This document shows positions 61,765 to 64,000 of a stretch of DNA of 64,000 nt, piece after piece. The notes under the pieces are model-generated. The model was not told the DNA's origin, did not search any database, and saw nothing but the letters and a program-made list of their open reading frames with translations. The translations under genes and the position numbers were made by a program. This DNA comes from Sulfurimonas sediminis (GTDB taxonomy: Bacteria; Campylobacterota; Campylobacteria; Campylobacterales; Sulfurimonadaceae), in contig NZ_CP041235.1 of assembly GCF_014905115.1 (NCBI RefSeq), forward strand, positions 1,240,001 to 1,304,000, written 5' to 3'. Each line of letters opens with the position of its first letter. Position 1 is the stretch's first letter.

Positions 61765-61770
61765 TATAAT
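61765..61770 (+). promoter_or_regulatory. Promoter -10 box of the fliN group
   Basis: TATAAT lies 25 nt before the ATG at 61796. The ribosome site gaaaggt is 6-11 nt before the ATG. It would start the three-gene flagellar transcript. Confidence 0.6.
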
Positions 61771-61795
61771 CTATGAATTATAAGAAAGGTAGATA

Positions 61796-62221
61796 ATGCT
61801 AGAGAGCTTAAAAGAAGCAGCAGAAAACTTTTGCGTACATCAAATCGGAGCTTCATGCGAAATAAAAGATGTCCCGACGAACAAGAGAACACTTATTGCT
61901 TACATAGATGTGCAGGCTCAAGACCAGAAGCACTACAGAGTGTATATAGCTTCTGACAATGATTTTATGCAGAAAGTTTCAAAACTGTTTTTAGAAGAAG
62001 AAAAAAGTGATGAAGAGACGCTCAAAGAGATGACACTTGAAACTGCGAATCTTATTATAGGAAGTGCCAAAGTCATTGCTGAAAAACTTGGAATTTCATA
62101 TACAATGGGAACGCCTCATTTTGCAAAAGTCGGAGAATTTGACTTTAGCTTTGATGAGCGCAAAGTCGTTCATATAGACAATGCCGAACTCATTATTGCC
62201 ATTAAGGAATTAGATGCCTGA
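61796..62221 (+). CDS. CheX-like flagellar switch-associated protein
   Basis: A 141-residue protein with the CheX/CheC-like fold: LKEAAENFCVHQIGASCEIK, RVYIASDNDFMQKVSKLFLE and the helix DEETLKEMTLETANLIIGSA (E-x-x-N pattern of CheX/CheC/FliY phosphatases), ending HIDNAELIIAIKEL. Its stop overlaps the fliN start by 8 nt. In many Campylobacterota the neighbour of fliN is the larger FliY; this short protein may do part of its task. It may dephosphorylate CheY-P or be structural. Confidence 0.7.
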   Translation: MLESLKEAAENFCVHQIGASCEIKDVPTNKRTLIAYIDVQAQDQKHYRVYIASDNDFMQKVSKLFLEEEKSDEETLKEMTLETANLIIGSAKVIAEKLGISYTMGTPHFAKVGEFDFSFDERKVVHIDNAELIIAIKELDA

Positions 62222-62528
62222 TACAAAAAAATTTGACCTGCAAGAAGAACTTTCATGGATGGACTACTCCGGTATACTCGATATGGAAGTTGAATTTATT
62301 GCTGATTTGGGAGAAACCGAATTGAGTGTTGCAGAAGTTTTAAAGCTTGAAAAAGGATCTATTATCGATTTAAAAAAACCGGCAGGAGAGAGTGTTGAGT
62401 CTTATGTCAACGGACGTATTATAGGAAAAGGAGAAGTGATGGTTTATGAAAAAAACCTTGCTATCCGTATCAATGAAGTGCTGGATTCAAGTGCTGTACT
62501 TTACTACCTGTCAAAAGAGAGATTATGA
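62214..62528 (+). CDS. fliN: Flagellar motor switch protein FliN
   Basis: A 104-residue protein with the SpoA/FliN domain: DYSGILDMEVEFIADLGETE, LSVAEVLKLEKGSIIDLKKP and ESVESYVNGRIIGKGEVMVY. FliN forms the lower C-ring with FliG and FliM. Length is typical. The start overlaps the CheX-like gene and the stop overlaps the next gene by 4 nt. Confidence 0.92.
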   Translation: MPDTKKFDLQEELSWMDYSGILDMEVEFIADLGETELSVAEVLKLEKGSIIDLKKPAGESVESYVNGRIIGKGEVMVYEKNLAIRINEVLDSSAVLYYLSKERL

Positions 62529-63427
62529 TTAAAATTTTATTACTTTTCGTCCTGCCCTTTTCCCTGTATGCTTCAAAAATTTTAAGCTATAATATTTATG
62601 AAAGAACTGACAGAGCCGATGTCATGATTACTTTTGACACACCTTACACAGGGCAGATAAAGCAGAGTATCAGTAAATCAAAAATCATCATAAAACTTGA
62701 AGATGCCACGATAGAATCACCAAAAATAAAAAAAGTTTCTTCTGAGTATTTGCACTCATTGACTATTACACCGCTTAACAATGAAACTCTGATTGTTGCT
62801 TCGATCTCTCCATCAACAAAACTTATTGCCTCAAAAACATCTGACGGCTATGGATTGAGATTGCGCTTTGCAGACAAAACAGCTGTAAAATCATCAACTT
62901 TAAAAAAAGCACCATCCTCTTCTGTAAATTCACTCAGTGCACTGCCGACAAAAAAAGATGATACAATGTCTTCAAGTTATTATATTGTAGTTGCTATTTT
63001 AATCCTTGGAATTCTTATACTTTTATATATCAAGAAAAAAATGAAACCTCTGCCTGCAAATACGAAAACATCAAATAACAACTGGCTCTTTAAAGACACA
63101 AAGCAATCCCCTTTACAAAATGACAACACTGATATGACAGAACAAAATGTCAGTATACGGTTTCAAAAAGCCATAGATGAGAAGAACAGTGTTGTCATGC
63201 TTGACTTTGGTAATCAAAGCTACCTGGTTCTTATGGGCAACGGCAATATACTTCTGGACAAATTTACAGATAACAAGCCGGCGTCCCAACAGGAGTTTGA
63301 CGAGATTTTACAAAGCAGGCATGAAGATTTAGAAAAATTTTTAGGTAAATCGCAAACATCACAAAAGCAGGAACCTCTTCAGGCATACAAAGAAAGAGCC
63401 GCAAACATAGCCTATGAAATGCAGTAA
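62525..63427 (+). CDS. fliO: FliO-like flagellar export protein with periplasmic domain
   Basis: A 300-residue protein: signal peptide (MIKILLLFVLPFSLYASKI), a periplasmic AMIN-like beta domain (residues 20-120), a membrane helix near residue 155 (YYIVVAILILGILILLYIKK) and a cytoplasmic part with NSVVMLDFGNQSYLVLMGNG, like the FliO end. FliO helps assemble the FliPQR export gate. The large N-terminal domain is not found in enterobacterial FliO but is common in this phylum as I recall. The operon position after fliN supports this. Confidence 0.72.
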   Translation: MIKILLLFVLPFSLYASKILSYNIYERTDRADVMITFDTPYTGQIKQSISKSKIIIKLEDATIESPKIKKVSSEYLHSLTITPLNNETLIVASISPSTKLIASKTSDGYGLRLRFADKTAVKSSTLKKAPSSSVNSLSALPTKKDDTMSSSYYIVVAILILGILILLYIKKKMKPLPANTKTSNNNWLFKDTKQSPLQNDNTDMTEQNVSIRFQKAIDEKNSVVMLDFGNQSYLVLMGNGNILLDKFTDNKPASQQEFDEILQSRHEDLEKFLGKSQTSQKQEPLQAYKERAANIAYEMQ

Positions 63428-63431
63428 AAAA

Positions 63432-64000
63432 CTACTTTTCGTTTGGTTTTTGACTCTCTCTTTTGAAACGTTCTTTAAGGAGTTTTTTAATTGTATTGAC
63501 CTGGGATATACTTAACAAATAGCTCTCATTCATCAATTTGTTGATATGAAATACTTCTGTTACAGTAATTCCGTAAGGATCTTTTTTCTCTTTCACAACT
63601 TTTGCGTCATTAAAACTGTACAGATAAAGGTTCTTACGGGTTGTCTGTATGTAATACGTCACTACAATCTCATCAGAATGTTTCTTTTCCAATGCAACAA
63701 CCACCCGTTGTTCCTCTGAATATTCACCCTCTTTTAAATGCAGTATGTTTTTCATCTCTTTTACAGTCAAAAAACCGACATAAAATTTATTGTATAAATC
63801 ATGATATCTTTGCACTTTTTCAGTCATCAAAAAATTCATATCTATGACATATTTTTTATTTGCCCGTATTGTTTTGGTAATCCAGCTCATGGTATTGTAA
63901 TACCTGAACGGATGAAGTTTCAGCATATGTGCTTCTATCATTTTCTTGGAATTTATTTTATCTTTTGGCAAAAGTTTTTGTTTGTCGAGTTTTGTAATAT
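63432..64000 (-). CDS. Unknown protein, 5' end off the window
   Basis: The open frame continues to the window edge (ITKLDKQKLLPKDKINSKKM reading in), so the start is outside. About 189 residues are visible. It is basic, with aromatic-rich strands (VVVALEKKHSDEIVVTYYIQ and TTRKNLYLYSFNDAKVVKEK) and a helical end rich in lysine and arginine (TIKKLLKERFKRESQKPNEK). No membrane part or signal in the visible portion. Not recognised. It converges on the fliO gene with a 4-nt gap. Confidence 0.65.
   Translation of the reverse strand, partial: ITKLDKQKLLPKDKINSKKMIEAHMLKLHPFRYYNTMSWITKTIRANKKYVIDMNFLMTEKVQRYHDLYNKFYVGFLTVKEMKNILHLKEGEYSEEQRVVVALEKKHSDEIVVTYYIQTTRKNLYLYSFNDAKVVKEKKDPYGITVTEVFHINKLMNESYLLSISQVNTIKKLLKERFKRESQKPNEK

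Noticed and set aside
1-64000. CRISPR arrays, rRNA genes, tmRNA, riboswitches
   Set aside because: I looked for regularly spaced repeats and for conserved RNA cores and saw none; small RNAs without motifs cannot be ruled out.

Overview
The window looks like a chromosomal segment of an AT-rich Campylobacterota (epsilonproteobacterial) genome, most likely Sulfurimonas or a close relative. Pointers are the flgA-ubiX-coaD-tmk-hisS run, the CheX-like/fliN/fliO flagellar set, the membrane-anchored FMN glutamate-synthase-like protein, rpoN next to lptB, and the AT-rich codon use. Genus is inference; nothing here fixes the species.

Layout. (1) About 1-8817: the right part of an integrated mobilizable or conjugative element. 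It carries a type IA topoisomerase running off the left edge, a relaxase broken by two single-base homopolymer shifts, a ribbon-helix-helix relaxosome protein, an oriT-like intergenic region, a coupling protein split into membrane and ATPase genes, two very small membrane proteins, a small HTH protein, a GNAT-like protein and a tyrosine integrase. It ends at a 3' fragment of tRNA-Leu(CAA), the expected attachment scar. (2) 8856-25286: housekeeping genes for flagellar P-ring assembly, prenyl-FMN, CoA, dTMP, HisRS, polyamines, cysteine, aspartate aminotransferase, lipid A and branched-chain amino acids. (3) 25442-36187: a near-complete type II secretion operon, gspG-H-F-K-L-M-N-C-D-E-I-J, ending with an acyltransferase-like membrane protein. 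(4) 36271-46572: patatin and esterase, an LpxH-like gene remnant, sigma-54, LptB, TsaE, TrpD, an S4 protein, a GGDEF/EAL protein, a methyltransferase and a YgiQ radical SAM protein.

(5) 46616-50825 is the most unusual stretch. It is a set of small minus-strand genes (two toxin-antitoxin pairs, an unknown ORF, an HNH nuclease, a zinc-ribbon protein) separated by four imperfect palindromes whose ends resemble integron attC boxes (RYYYAAC...GTTRRRY). With no integron integrase in view, it reads as a cassette array of the CALIN type. One cassette gene is split by an IS1182-like element with a clean CTAG target duplication.

(6) 51010-64000: an OmpR-type two-component system, a K+ channel with RCK domains, an acyl-CoA synthetase, a PH-domain protein, a Mn-dependent pyrophosphatase, UvrA, a TSUP permease, a flagellar switch/export gene group and a partial unknown gene.

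Three genes carry apparent one-base homopolymer frameshifts. They may be real decay or consensus errors, and raw reads would decide this.
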